From Botryococcus braunii (Eukaryota; Chlorophyta; Trebouxiophyceae): DNA of 64,000 nt. Below the pieces are notes generated by a model. That model made no database searches. It was not told the origin of the DNA and saw only the letters and a list, made by a program, of their open reading frames with translations. The translations under genes and the position numbers were made by a program. Of this stretch, positions 1 through 15,904 are shown in pieces. Location of the stretch: contig KV908515.1 in the NCBI GenBank assembly GCA_002005505.1, positions 94,840 to 158,839 of the forward strand, written 5' to 3'. The first letter of the stretch is position 1; each line of letters begins with the position of its first letter.

Positions 1-808
1 TGCCTTTCTGCAAGGGCAAAACATGCAAAAGCTTGTGAGGTTTTCATGTGCGATATGGCTTTTATCTGATGCTACTGCCGAAATCGATTTATTGCAAAGC
101 AGTTCATCTGTGTTCAATGCTGTGGCGGGCCCTCCTGAGGTATCGGGGCCCGTCAAGATTCTGAAGCATTGCACAGAAAGGGGGAGACCTGCCCGATGAT
201 CTGCAGAGGGCTTTTCACAGGGGAGGGCGGCTTCGCACATCCCTCAAAAGAGTCCCTTTAAAATGGCCCCTCCTTGGAAAAGGTCCAACACGGGGGGGGA
301 GGGATGGGGTGTGGTTCCGGGAGTTAACAGAGCCTAGCAGAGGAAAAACACATAGACCAAGCAGAGATGCAAAGTGGCTCTTGGATCAAGAGCTGTGCCA
401 CCTCAGCTGGTTCTCCTGTACTGGCTAGGCGCAGGTACCGCAATGCAGTGTGCTTGGGGCAAAGTCGCAAGGGCAGCCCCATGTCTGAGGGAGAGGGGGA
501 GGGAGGGGGGAGCGGGAGAGCAGGGAGAGAGTGAGAGACAGAGAGATAGAGTTGTGCTGGACGATTTACCCCCTTCAGTGCAAGCTGCAATATTACAAGT
601 ACACACTTGAGTACTCTTATGAAGTAAAAATGCATGCAATGCAAAGGTCCTTTCCCACAGACCCCCCTCTCCCCGCCTCCAAACAGACACCGACCATGAC
701 ACAAGGATGCGCTTCGAGACATGCTTCAGCAAGCAAAGAGTGTCCTATCATTCGTGTCTGTGCGTCTTAACTGTATTTTCCCCCTCTCTAACTCTCTCTC
801 TGCCCCCC

Positions 809-822
<14 letters not shown>

Positions 823-859
<37 letters not shown>

Positions 860-863
860 GGTG
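823..863. repeat. (GT)n microsatellite
   Basis: Run of GT dinucleotides followed by a G-rich stretch. It lies in what would be the intron downstream of the AP2 half-domain exon on the minus strand. Confidence 0.95.
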
Positions 864-912
864 CACGTGTGTGTTGGGGGGGGGGGGCATGACTTAGAGA
901 AGACTGGGGTAC

Positions 913-1410
913 CTTTATCTGTACCCTCCACTTGCCCTTTTTCTTGTCCTTGCAGACGCCCCGGTAATGGGACTTGACCGCTTCGCAGTCCTGGAAGGTC
1001 CCATAACGTTCCCTTCTGTCGCGGGACGCAGCCCCCATGTCACACTCCTCATCCATGCATTCATCCACTTCTTCCTCATCCTCAACTTCTTCATCCTCCT
1101 GTATTGTCTCTTCCATGTCTTCCTCCTCCCCTGAGAATGATTCATCTTCACTCTCTGTTTGCACGCCCTCCATCGCGTCCCCAAGGGGCAGAGAGTCCTC
1201 CTTGCCCCTTCCACTTGCTGGTGGTGTGGCGGCGGTGGCAGTGATAGCGTCAAATTGCTGGCAGGAGCCTTGGTGGATTGGCAAGGCCTGCTGTGTAGTA
1301 AAAGGTTTTTGCTCTTCTTCCATCCCCGAGGAATATTGCATCTGCGGAGCTCTACTACTACATTGGGTTACACCACACCAATGTGCCTGTCCCAACCCCC
1401 AGCAAGTCAT
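913..1410 (-). CDS. AP2/ERF-domain protein, partial (one exon)
   Basis: On the minus strand this exon encodes a Gln/Thr-rich segment, a long Glu/Asp-rich acidic tract (roughly residues 85-125 of the open frame) and then YRGV...KGKWRVQIKV. That is the start of an AP2/ERF DNA-binding domain: the first two strands carrying YRG and the W of the WxxxI stretch. Reading stops being plausible at AAG|GTACCC, a good donor with its GT at 912-911. The third strand and the amphipathic helix of the domain (the EEAARAYD-like part) should follow in an exon at lower coordinates. I could not find it in bases 1-750, so it lies beyond the window or the gene is broken. No start is certain; an internal Met (MEEEQKP) is a better start than the first one. 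Likely a nuclear transcription factor of algal AP2 type. Confidence 0.55.
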
Positions 1411-1414
1411 TGAA

Positions 1415-3015
1415 TTTGTTTACGCTGAGGACTGGACATCTCAATGGTGGATCATAGTCCTCGTTTATAGGGTTATTGTTAGGGGTTTCTCTTGATTTCA
1501 TTGTACAGGGTGTACTACTTGTAACCTAGACAGCACAGTGTTGGAAGAGGTTCTTGGTGCATTTGTTGCTAGAAATCTGAGTAAAACATTCATCATATTG
1601 TCATTTTAAATTTTAATACTCTGCATTTCCAAGGCAAAACTATACGTTGTCTGAAAAAATTCAGGGGCTTGACCGTTAACAGACGAGCAAAACTTGGAAT
1701 TACCATGTTTCCATTACCCCCCGCATACAATTGTGCAGGCGAAACGGCGCTGGCATCACAGACTTCCATTTAAAGGTTAGCTGGTTTCTTTCTGTTTCGA
1801 CCGTTGAGTATGATTGAGGACGTCGTACTGTTGGGTACGACTGAGGACGTCGTCCTTTGCCACACTTGGAAATTGAAACACCTTGCAGAAAAATGAATCT
1901 ACAAAATACACGATTGAATACCTTATGTGTACATTTCAAAAGTAAGGCTTACTGGAACTGTCGAAAGGGGTACCAAGGCCCTTCGTCGTACCCCTAGCGA
2001 CCCGACCTAAGAATCCACTTTAGCTGGCCTCAGAAACCTTGGCTTGGTTTCATAAGCATCTTTGTAACAGTATAGACCAAGCCATGTTTCCCTTCGACAA
2101 ATCGGCTCGCGGTGGATCAATGTATCGGAATCGGGGACGGAGTCGTAAACCCGAGATCAGAGCAACCAACATCAGCCCCCAACCACGCGGCCTCTGATTT
2201 TCGCGGCCGGATATCATCAATTAATTAATGCATCAAGAGATAAAAATAAACACCATTACCGTGCGCCCTCCCGATTTTGCGTTACGCCAGGGTCAACTTT
2301 CGAAGCTGAACTCGATAAACTGTCCATGTCAGGAGCTCGGACGCTCGTTTTGTCCGCCGGACTAGCCCCGTGCCCGTCACTGAGACTCTACAGCCGAGTG
2401 CCGTGACTGAATGTTACACTAGATGTGCTTGCCAACTCATGAGACGCATCCACTCCTAAACTAATTCTATCATGGCATAGACCTTTCTATATAGAGCCTC
2501 GGTGTCCTACTATTAATATTGCTTTTAATGTGCTGTGCGGCCTACCTCATGGACCATGGCTATCAATAGCTGCGAACAGAACTGGGCTGGGTAACAGGGC
2601 TTGCTTCACTTTGTCTAAATAGAACTTTAACAGGAAGTCTAGCTGACGTCTCGCAACATACAGCTCCTGATGAGCGTAAACAGTGGTATATAAGTGTAAT
2701 ATGATGTGGAAGCTACACCACGACGCTCCCTAACAATTATAGCAGTTCCGCGATGTGAAAGTGAGTTACCACATGCCATCCTTAGGCATGACATTTGTAA
2801 GCCGTCAAGCTTATAAATTTGCTCTTGTGACATAGGCCAGGTCCGGCGCAATATAGCGCTATCTTGCTAAAAAGACTGATAAAACCGTTATCTTAAGAAG
2901 GAGTGAAGTACACCTAACCCTCAAACCATGTGTCCTACATGGTGGTGTATGAAGTTAGGGATCATGTACGTATACGCATATAATGACAGCACATATCAGA
3001 TGCAGACTAAGCTTA
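1415..3015. other. no gene recognised
   Basis: Mixed-composition DNA. Short open frames exist on both strands, but none shows a domain, codon bias or splice structure I could support. A short direct repeat (gaggacgtcgt, twice near 1815-1855) is the only structure noted. Confidence 0.6.
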
Positions 3016-3161
3016 TGCCGTTCCAACCTCATTCTATAGATACTTTAGCTAAAGTATTCGGTCAGTATCATTTCCTTCATCCTTAAGGATGAAGGAAATG
3101 AATGTGAATGGGAAGAACAAATGACACTGACCGAAAATTTTAGAACGAGGTTGGAACGGCA
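3016..3161. mobile_element. MITE-like nested foldback element, 146 bp
   Basis: Terminal inverted repeats of 21 bp (3016-3036 and 3141-3161) match with one difference. Inside them a second inverted pair (3058-3073 with 3119-3134) matches with one difference. Inside that lies a perfect 34-bp palindrome (3068-3101). The whole unit can fold into one hairpin. No coding capacity is present. A clear target-site duplication was not found at the edges. This resembles a miniature inverted-repeat element, but the transposase family cannot be named. Confidence 0.75.
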
Positions 3162-3316
3162 AAAGAACTTGGGCACACACCCAGGGGGGGTGATTATATA
3201 AGAGCTGGAGCCTCAGCCAAAACTCCGACTGTTCTTAAAACGTGAGGGGAAATTCCAAGAGTAATGCCAAAGAAGTGGCAACCAAAGAGGCTAGAAAAGC
3301 GTCACAGAGACAGCAT

Positions 3317-3494
<178 letters not shown>

Positions 3495-4033
3495 CATCAA
3501 TCCAAACCAACTCCTAGAGGCGTATGGTGCAGTGACCGCCTCTATTTTTCTAGGAGATGGCAGACCCATGGCCCAGCCAAGAAGTCCTCTAAACTCTGAC
3601 CCTAAACCCAGCACGGAAACACAGAATCACCAGTATTACAATAATTTCACGATGTTCTGACTGCTACTTTCACTTTATGGCAGTCACCTGACTGCAATAT
3701 TGTGTATTGAATTCTCCAATAAATTCTAAATCGGTGTGTAACGTTCCTAGTAATGATGGATGCAGGGTCGGGTCATGGAACAAGCATCACTCCATTTAGT
3801 TTTATTAACCTGGCAAAGGGTGTCTCAACACGTAAGTCATACTTTTATCGGGGAGTTAGCAGTCCCATGCGACGGCAAGACAACCGCAATTTGAGCATAA
3901 CGTTGATGCTTGCAACACAGGACCAGAGCACGCCGCCCCTACAAACATTGTAACGCACATGTAGATGTTGATACTTTTGTTGTTGGTTGCGGAGTACAAA
4001 GCCCCCCCTCCCTCTCTGTCTCTCACACACACC

Positions 4034-4036
<3 letters not shown>

Positions 4037-4108
<72 letters not shown>

Positions 4109-4150
4109 GTGCATACTTACCCATGGAGAGTGAGTGGGGCCCAGGGGAGC
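4037..4150. repeat. (CA)n array plus 44-bp unique tail, copy 2
   Basis: Second copy of the (CA)n + 44-bp unit. The 44 bases at 4107-4150 are identical to 3451-3494, and the sequences diverge immediately afterwards. Upstream flanks differ as well. Confidence 0.9.
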
Positions 4151-4201
4151 GGAATTATAAAATGGTTTAAGCTCACAGGGAGAGGAAGGGACAGAATGGA
4201 C

Positions 4202-4265
4202 GCATGAGCGTGCTCCACAAGTATGCCCAATTGGAAGCATGAGCGTGCTCCACAAGTATGCCCAA
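4202..4265. repeat. tandem duplication, 29-bp unit, period 35
   Basis: Two identical 29-bp units (4202-4230 and 4237-4265) with a 6-bp spacer. Confidence 0.9.
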
Positions 4266-4377
4266 GTTTGCAAACTAGATAAGTACACAAGTAGGCACTC
4301 ATTTGCTCCAACAAGTCAACGCTTAAGTTCAAGCAGATCAGAGGTCAAAATGATTTACACATGAGCATGCTAATAGG

Positions 4378-4561
4378 CAAACCGTGCATAGCGATAATAT
4401 ATGGTTGTATAGCCTTATACAAGCCCAATCCATGCCTTATAAGGTTGAACCGTGCATAGCGACCACTAATTCGCAAACCGTGCATAGCGACCATATATGG
4501 TTGAACAACCTCATAAGCCCAATACGTATACATGAATACATGCCTTGATCAAGGCATGTAT
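4378..4561. repeat. degenerate tandem repeats and a 26-bp palindrome
   Basis: The motif accgtgcatagcga occurs three times (near 4380, 4449 and 4477) with partly repeated flanks (atatatggttg, aagcccaat). At 4536-4561 there is a perfect 26-bp palindrome centred on TTGATCAA. Confidence 0.85.
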
Positions 4562-4564
4562 CAA

Positions 4565-5185
4565 GTCATGACAGCCTTAAGCTTAAACTAATGCACCTTC
4601 ATACATAGTGAGGATCAGTATAAAGTTGGTTTATTACTGATGGAACCACAAGGTCTTTTCAAGCAAAACCGGAAAAATTTCGTCTACTTGTCAATTGCCA
4701 CAACGTTAGTTGACCAGGTGCCAGGAGTCCAACCGACATCGGGCTTTTGTTAAACTTAAGTTCTTTAATCACGACTTATAAACTTTCACCAAGTATAAAC
4801 TTTCACCAAAGTATATTCTTTAGAAGTGAATCAGATCTGGGCCATTCCAGCTCCTCCCCGAAAAAGCAGCTCAAGTGCTGGACACTGCTGTCATAGGCAT
4901 GTCGGCGAACACTTAATTCTTTCTACTTTCTTGATTTTAATAACTTGTCACCAACCAGTGGCTCCATGCCATGAACGCGTCCAACGCTTTCACCTCCACA
5001 CCCGATCCTGCATAACCAGTTGACACGACTCAGTTGAGCTCTCACCCAACTAAGTAGCGACATAAATGCTTTTTTTGTTATTACGGTCGTGCCAAGATGG
5101 ACTATTGATCAACAGTCGATAGAACTTGGGAAAAAGCATCGATTGTAATTGATATCTTCATCCGGAAGAAGAAGAAGAAGAAGAA
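4565..5185. other. no gene recognised; (GAA)n tract at 5164-5186
   Basis: Noncoding-looking DNA. It ends with a short GAA-repeat directly against the retroelement repeat that follows. Confidence 0.6.
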
Positions 5186-5269
5186 GCCGGGTGTGACTCA
5201 TAGCTTGAAACTTTGGGGTTTGGGTCCCTGAACATTGGGCTGGTCTTTTTTAATCCACTCTTGTAACGA
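5186..5269 (+). repeat. retroelement-flanking direct repeat, left copy (~84 bp)
   Basis: This segment matches 7057-7141 almost base for base, with a few substitutions and small indels. The right copy begins within the last codons and stop of the RT ORF and continues through its 3' flank. The left copy is therefore a piece of the element's 3' end placed directly in front of the truncated RT. Confidence 0.9.
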
Positions 5270-7067
5270 CCTCGTCGTTGTCAGCTTGGACTTCCAAAAT
5301 GCTTTCAATACGGTCGACCGCAACCGCATGCTTGGGGAAGTCGCCCTCCATTGCCCCAGCATCTGGCAGTATGTGGCGACGACGTACGGCTGCGCGGCCC
5401 ATCAGTATGTTGGGCCCCATGTCGTGGACTCCACAACAGGGGTCCAGCAAGGGGACCCCCTCTCTCCGCTGCTTTTTGCGCTCACTGTCCAGCCACTCCT
5501 CCTTGACCTTCATCGGGAGTGTCCCGACGTACACCAAGGGTGGTATCTGGATGACGGCACGTTTGTTGGTCCCGTGCCCGCAGCGCAGCAGGCAGTCCAG
5601 TTGGTTGTTGACCGGGCCCCCGCATATGGCTTGAGCCTCAACCCTCACAAGTGCTGTGTGTGGTCGCCGCGCCCGAACCCTCAGCATTTGGATGGGTTCC
5701 CTCTGGGCTTCGTCAATGAAACTCGTGCTGGTTTGATAGTGTTGGGGGCAGCGGTCACCGTGTCAGTCGAGTACGCGGCTTCTGTAGCCCAGGCGCACGT
5801 TGATGCCGTGGCAGCCTCGCTCCAGCGTTTGCCGATTCTCCGCCACCCCCAAGCCGAGCTTCTCTTGCTTCGCAGTTGCCTTGGGACCTGCAAGGTGGTT
5901 TTCACAGCCCGGACCATGCCGCCAGCTGCAGCTGCGCAAGCTTTGGTGACCTTTGATATGCTCCAAACCCAGGTCCTCCAATCCATTGTCACAGCTGGTG
6001 GTGGTGGTTTTGGCCCTTTGCAGCAAACCTTGGCTGGCTTGCCTATTGCCCAGGGGGGTCTAGGGGTCACTAAGGCCACTTCCCTTCTGCCTTGTGCCTA
6101 TCTCGCCTCCGTCACGCAGACAGCCCCCCTCCAGGACCGCCTTCTGGGGACATCCACTGCCCCTCTTGTCCCCGCTGCCCTAGCTGCCAAGGCTGACTAC
6201 TGCGCCCTTGTTCCTGATTTCGATGCGGCGCTCTTCGAGGATCCGGATTTTGTCCGCAGCAAAGTGCAAGCCCGGCTGTCCAAACCCTTGTCTCACCGCG
6301 CATACCAGGAGGTTCTTGATGACCCTGCTCGCTCGGATCGCGACCGTGCTGTGCTCCAATCTCTTACACAGCCGGGAGCGTCTGATTGGCTGCTGGCTCT
6401 CCCAGTTCCCCATTTGCAGCAAACCATGCCCCCAGAGTCGTTCCGCTGCCGCCTTCAATACCAGCTCTTGATCCCCATTTTCCACCCTGGCTCCCAATGC
6501 CCGTGCTGCTTGAGGGAGTTGGATGTCTGGGGCGACCACGCGGTCCACTGCACCTCAGGGGGGGATGTTGCCATTGTCGGCCGACATTACTCCGTTCGTA
6601 ACGGCCTGGACGCTGTCCTTACCTCAGCTCGTCAGCGGGTCACCCGGGAACCCGCCTTTCCCACCCCTGTCCCTGGCCAGGAGCGCCGTCGCGCAGACCT
6701 CCGCCTCCATGCGTGGGAGGAGGGGCGTGACCTTTATATCGACATCATTGGCTCTTCCCCACTCACAGTTGCCAACTTGCTGCACTTCGTGCCGGGTGGG
6801 GCCGCCGCGCGCGCTGCCCAAGACAAGCAGACCCGCTATGCTGTCTTGTTGTCGCGTCAGCAGCCGCCTGTGGCTTTCCAAGCCTTCGCTTTTGAAACAT
6901 TGGGAGGGTTGCATGCTGATGCGCTGGCCTTGTTGCAGAGGCTCCAGGGGCTTTTGAACCAAGCCATCATTGCTCACGAAGATGTGGAGGGATATTTTGT
7001 CATTCGTCGGGTCAGTTTCATCATTGCGGCGGCTGTGGGTCGCCAGCTGGCCGCTCGCCGGGGGTGA
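5235..7067 (+). mobile_element. non-LTR retrotransposon body: RT plus REL-like endonuclease
   Basis: The 610-codon frame encodes reverse transcriptase motifs A (LDFQNAFNTV, about residue 18), B (GVQQGDPLSPLLF, about 69) and C (YLDD, residues 104-107), then the LSLNPHKC region and thumb. A CPCC...GDHAVHC zinc knuckle follows near residue 422. After it comes a GG...RH..R segment and a PD-(D/E)XK-like stretch (RRADLRL ... LYIDI, about 483-503). RT followed by a CCHC knuckle and restriction-like endonuclease is the R2/Dualen-like arrangement known from algae. The RT fingers (N-terminal motifs before A) are missing, and the listed start lies inside the left flanking repeat, so the copy is 5'-truncated and the first Met is probably not native. 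The remaining frame has no stop, which suggests a young insertion. Codon use is much more GC-rich than its surroundings. Confidence 0.88.
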
Positions 7068-7141
7068 CTCATAGCTTGACACATTGGGGGTTTGGGTCCC
7101 TGAACATTGGGCTGGTCTTTTTTACTCCACTCTTGTAACGA
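7057..7141 (+). repeat. retroelement-flanking direct repeat, right copy (~85 bp)
   Basis: Last codons, stop and 3' flank of the RT element, repeated at 5186-5269. It ends at TAACGAAGAAG, a GAA-type tail. Confidence 0.9.
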
Positions 7142-7182
7142 AGAAGTTACATCTGTCCAGCCACAAGGGCATGATATCAATA

Positions 7183-7213
7183 TGTTGTGGACATCGATGA
7201 GATGTCCACAACA
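7183..7213. repeat. 13-bp inverted repeat with 5-base loop
   Basis: tgttgtggacatc at 7183-7195 pairs perfectly with 7201-7213. It sits between the 3' ends of the two opposed retroelement fragments. It may be a 3'-UTR hairpin of the minus-strand LINE. Confidence 0.85.
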
Positions 7214-7353
7214 CACACACAAGCCGAAACTAGGAAGAACTGACCACAAGAGGTGGCCAAGCGAAGATCGAAAGCATAACTGAGCAAACGAAAAGGGGAA
7301 GGAGGGGGGATAAGGAGGGGGGGGGGGCAGCCACAGACGTGGCTGCGGCCAAG

Positions 7354-7818
7354 TCACCGTAGCCGGCGTAAATCAGCACGAGCCTGGAATGCATCCGAGA
7401 TAAAGGAGACGATCGCACGCAAGTCAGCGTACCAAATGAACTGCCGAAGAGATCTAGAAGGACCCACAAACAAGTGGGGATAACGGTCCCGCACCGCAGT
7501 AAGAGCGGGACAGTGAAAGACAAAGTGGTGTTCATCACCCACAGAGGAGCCACACATATCACACAGGCGCTGAAGGCGCGGAAGCCGGTGTCTGCGGCCC
7601 ATGTCAATGGGAAGGCCATGAACACCAAGACGAAACCTGAGAAAGAGCCGGACCTTCGCAACATCAAGAGACAGATAAAGGAGGCGGGAGCGCTGAGCCT
7701 TAGTGGGGCGCGCAAAACACCGCACATAAGTACGTAGCTGGGGATCAGCAGGGGCTAACCGAGGGGAGATATGGAGAGAGGCCACAGGGAGGGTATTGGC
7801 CTGCCTAATACCCTCCAT
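7354..7818 (-). mobile_element. LINE 3'-end remnant (zinc-knuckle C-terminus of RT protein)
   Basis: The frame encodes a C-terminal LINE segment: a basic region, a [15 protein letters not shown] stretch and a CDMC...[10 protein letters not shown] zinc knuckle, followed by a tail rich in aromatic and charged residues up to a stop. No RT palm motifs are present upstream (higher coordinates), so only the 3' end of the element inserted or survived. It lies tail-to-tail with the plus-strand RT element at 5.2-7.1 kb. The knuckle spacing is similar, but the sequences belong to different element lineages. Confidence 0.75.
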
Positions 7819-7825
7819 TTGACCT

Positions 7826-7853
7826 CCTTTTTAGCTCCCAGGAGCTAAAAAGG
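7826..7853. repeat. 13-bp perfect inverted repeat, 2-base loop
   Basis: 7826-7838 pairs with 7841-7853. It lies just upstream (on the minus strand) of the LINE remnant and may mark its insertion border. Confidence 0.8.
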
Positions 7854-7859
7854 TATCCA

Positions 7860-10800
7860 TATCAACCTAATATTTCGCCAGTTTGTGGAATAACGCAAAG
7901 CCATAAAAGACTCGTCGAGGTTTGTGAAAATATCTGTTATTTTGCCAAACGGGTCCCATTATTTCCTCGTTTCCATCTCCCTCAATGCCGCATTTCGAGG
8001 AAATTGGTCTCCGCCTGAGGCGATTTCGAGGAAATTGGTCTCCCCCTGCGATCTCGGAAAGTAATGAGCGTGGTCGGTGACGCTCGTACATAATTACTCG
8101 ATGGGGCCCGGCCCGGGGCTTGAAATAGCCGCAGTGGAAGACGTAATTTCATAACGCAAATCTTTCACACGGGGCCCTTGACCGACCCCCTGACCAAGGG
8201 TCGGGGGCCTAAACATTATCAGCAGGGGCACACTTCTGGTGCCAGAAGGCTGGTAAGTGGAAACGTACCACTGCAGCCTAGCGGGTCTTCCCATTCGGTA
8301 CTTGCTTGTTCAATTTACGTTTTCCTTGTATTCTTCCACACAGAAAGTTTATTATACTAATCTGCAGTGAGGGAGTATATGTAATCGCTGGTGTGCACAA
8401 GCCAGGGGCCAAACACGAATCGATCCGGCACATTGCCATAGAGGTTGCGGGGTCACGAGAGGGCATAAGCATGCTTAGCTGAGTCACAGGCCAATAATAT
8501 GAGGCCGAAGCTGCATTCTAAGGGTACATCATAATACTTACATCGCGAGAGAGCGTAACAATATTAGATCGCGACAGGGGTAACCATACTTACCATTACA
8601 TTACTGCAGTGTTGATCAAGGAGTAGGATCACATCGAGTGGGTTTGTCTAGTGGGAGTGCAAGTGCTTGCTTTACAGTTGAGCGTCGCGCATGAACAGAT
8701 AAGCAACTGCATTCGTATCTCTCTACTCTTTGTTTTGGTTTGGTGTGAGGACCCCGGGGTTCCCGTCTTCTTTATTGGGACCACTAGTCGGGAAAGAAGT
8801 AGTCAAAATAGCCAAAATGGTGTCAACATTGCTTTTTCGCCTCGTATTTCACGACACCAGGGTGAACACCTTTTATGACCACGGCAAAGGATCGGGTCGG
8901 GCACATCCTCAGGTGTATGTTGTTTAAGAAAATGTTGCCAAACTAAATACTCGATTTCCCGTCTTTTGGTCAGATCGAACAATCAAGACTGGGGTTTGAC
9001 CATTGATGGGCATAGATGCAACCCCACATGCAGGCCTGTTGAGAAACTCCTTCGCATGGTAAACCATATTTCAGCTTTTGATTTTGACCTCACTCTCCGT
9101 GAAAAAGCTCGCTTTCCTGTTCCAAAGACACTAATATTGACATGCTCGAGAACCTGCTGGGGAAGGGGGCTGATTTCAGCGTTTGCTTGGTGGAAGTCAG
9201 GCTACCTGGGGTTGCATATTTGGACTGGGAGTCCAGTCTGGGACCCCTCCTAAATTAGTCCTGTATTAAGGAGTCCTAATTACAATTTATACGGTTTTTA
9301 ATATACAAACCTACGCCTTATAAGCACACATTTTACTTGTATGAAGACGCGGCCGCACCATGGCTATAATACCAGGAATTCCTTGCTTCGAAGCAGGTAT
9401 GCGATGATAATGGCAAACGGATCTTTTTACAAGTCGGTATCCACGAGACTGGTATTGATTGCCACACTTACAAGGCCTGGAACTCCAGCACGTTCGGGAG
9501 GTGTGCCCCTGGGAAGTACTGTAATGGCCTGTTGGTACCAAAACCCCCTTAGAACGGTCGAGAGGTAGCAATATGGATTCCCTGCATCCCCTGAATGTGT
9601 GTACATCACTATGGTAAGTATGACAAGACCATTACAATGGCTTCAGAAATTTCAATAGTGACCACATTAATTTGTAACAAGATCAATGGCAGGGATGAAC
9701 ATAAACTATACACAGTCTCAAACACATTCTCGTGCATGTGGGTTTCCGACATGCCATCCAAAATTCCTGATATGGACCAGGGTTGGGGATGAGGTTAGAT
9801 GATATATTGTTTTACTTATAGGGCGTCAGGGTCCGGACATAGCTGTGTGCCGTCACACGTATGGGGTTCGTAGGGTATGTATGCACATGGGGGGGGGGTA
9901 GGTGTTGTGGAAGCCACCGACATTTTTTCAGGGTATTTGAAGTGAACTGCAGTTTTCTATGGCAGTCGGGGGTCTGTGCATGCATTCCATATGGGGATGT
10001 GGCCTCCTCACTTTAAGGTCTTGGGAAAATCGGGGTGGAGGTCTATAGCTTAGAGGGTCCCTTCCCCATCTTCCCTTTTTTCTTATGCGCATTACAGCAA
10101 GTACAGCTTTTGAGTCTAACGAAGGCAGCCACTGTGGGAAAAGCTATCGCATGTCCAAAACATGTAGTCGAACGCCGATACAGTTCCGGGACGATCCATG
10201 GACAATCCATGCTCCCGTCCGCTGCAGGTGGATTATCATCCATGTTGAAACCTATACATATAACGTTGGTAATACATAAGATCACGACTAAGTGTATCCG
10301 TACCAAGGCGGTACAAACGTCTCTCTCGCGTGTGACAAAGAGAACGTCAGCATCGAGATGCCATTTGCCAACCAAGACAACAACCAGCTTGTCTTAACAC
10401 ACCGTGATCTACCTGACCATAGGTTTAGTTATGATTCTTAAATATAACTATGCATCGTGTTTTGGTAGTCTCTTACGTGAGCGTAGAATTAAGTTAGAGT
10501 AGAAGGTTAAAAAGTGAGCAGTAAAAACGTCTCTTGCATACCACGTAGGGAACACAGGGAGCGGTGTCATTCGCCAACCAGCTGATCAGCGGCCATCTAG
10601 GCTTTTCGCTGTCAACCAAGCTACGTGTTCGGAGTCAAATCACCTAGGTGACATTCACACGATCGTACTACTTGCGTATTGCTTGTAGGGCCTCACTAGA
10701 CTGCTACTTACAGAGTTCCAGAGAGTCGACTCCTGAGTACAGTTTCTACTGACCGTACTTCACATCGAGTTGCTGAGGGCCTGCTATGGGCATCGGGCGC

Positions 10801-11600
10801 GGGAGCGATAGGTGATTTTCTCCAGCAACACCGCCCTGTTAGTCCATGAGGAAACTAGTTAAACTTTCTGGCTAAAAATTATTCAGACGCCTGGCGGGCG
10901 GGCCCGTTTCCATATGGTACACCAAGACATGTCGGCGTCAGCCAACAGAACCTACAAGCCTTTAGGCTGCAGGAAAGCACACCTGAGGATATTTTGAACG
11001 GGGGGTCGTGACGTCTCGAGTCAATTCAATGCTGAAGCATATATGTCCGGAGCTTGCGGATCCTCAAGCTTGTCAAATAAACGACACCTACGGGATCAAC
11101 ACGTGCAACCCTCCTTATGACCAGCCAGCCATGTCCTTAGTGTACCACTACCACTAGTTTATTGACACGTGCTTGTCAATGAACAGATGCAAAGTGGCTA
11201 ATTATTATGCTTCAGTCACGCACACACGAAGCCACCTCAAGGGACGAGGGCAGAAACCATAGACAGGCATGACTGTCCAATGCGGAATACGGTGGAGAGA
11301 GAGGTGGGGGAGGGCAGAGAGCGGGGGAGAAAGGAAGAATCCATGGGAAGTAGCCTAGTGAAAGGCGGGAAAGAGACAAGGTAATTGCCAAACTTAAGGA
11401 CAGACGGAACGTAATGTCGATATTTGGTCTACAAATAACGATGACGGGGCCAGTACAAAAAGGTTTTGTTGTTATGCGCAAACGCCAGAACTGCTGCTGT
11501 GGGGTTGAGGGTCGGTGGGGGTGGGGGTTGGGGGAAGAGGTGGAGCGAGCGAGCGAGAGAGAGGGAGAGAGCGAGCGCGCGAGAGAGGGGGGAGGAAGAG
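7860..11600. other. 3.7 kb without a recognised gene
   Basis: Only short frames are found on both strands, such as 110 codons at 10043-10375 minus, with no family resemblance. A ~37-bp duplication containing ttcgaggaaattggtctcc lies at about 7987-8045. The rest looks intergenic or like decayed repeats. Confidence 0.6.
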
Positions 11601-11621
11601 GGGGAGAGAGAAAGAGAGAGG

Positions 11622-11907
<286 letters not shown>

Positions 11908-12282
11908 ATGTGCTCGGCACAGGCCTCAGTGTAACAGAGCCCAGGTCGCTATGCTGGGTCCCTCAGGGACTCGGCTAGGGGACATGTACTGCACACACAC
12001 GGTTATTCTTTTTCCGGCCCTCTTCGAGATCAACCGCCATGATAGGAAATCTAGTGAGTGTTCTTGGCCATAACAAACAAAATGTCGACGGCAATGTGCA
12101 TCTTGGCATTTACAGGTGCAGCACGACAAACTGCTATGCCCTCTTGCGCTGCGTAAGTTGCCACACACCCAAGGGTACCCTAGGGCTTTAACAATAGTAA
12201 GGACCTTAAAGAAGTTGTTGTTGTAGTCGCTACATAATCATGCTCCTTTAGTCTATACGGGTGACGTCGTAGTCAGACGCAT

Positions 12283-15886
<3,604 letters not shown>

Positions 15887-15904
15887 ATCCCATTCGTGAA
15901 TCAC

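Noticed and set aside
5681..6548. Antisense frames across the RT element (132 and 122 codons)
   Set aside because: Shadows of the GC-rich RT/REL coding frame with no independent motif.
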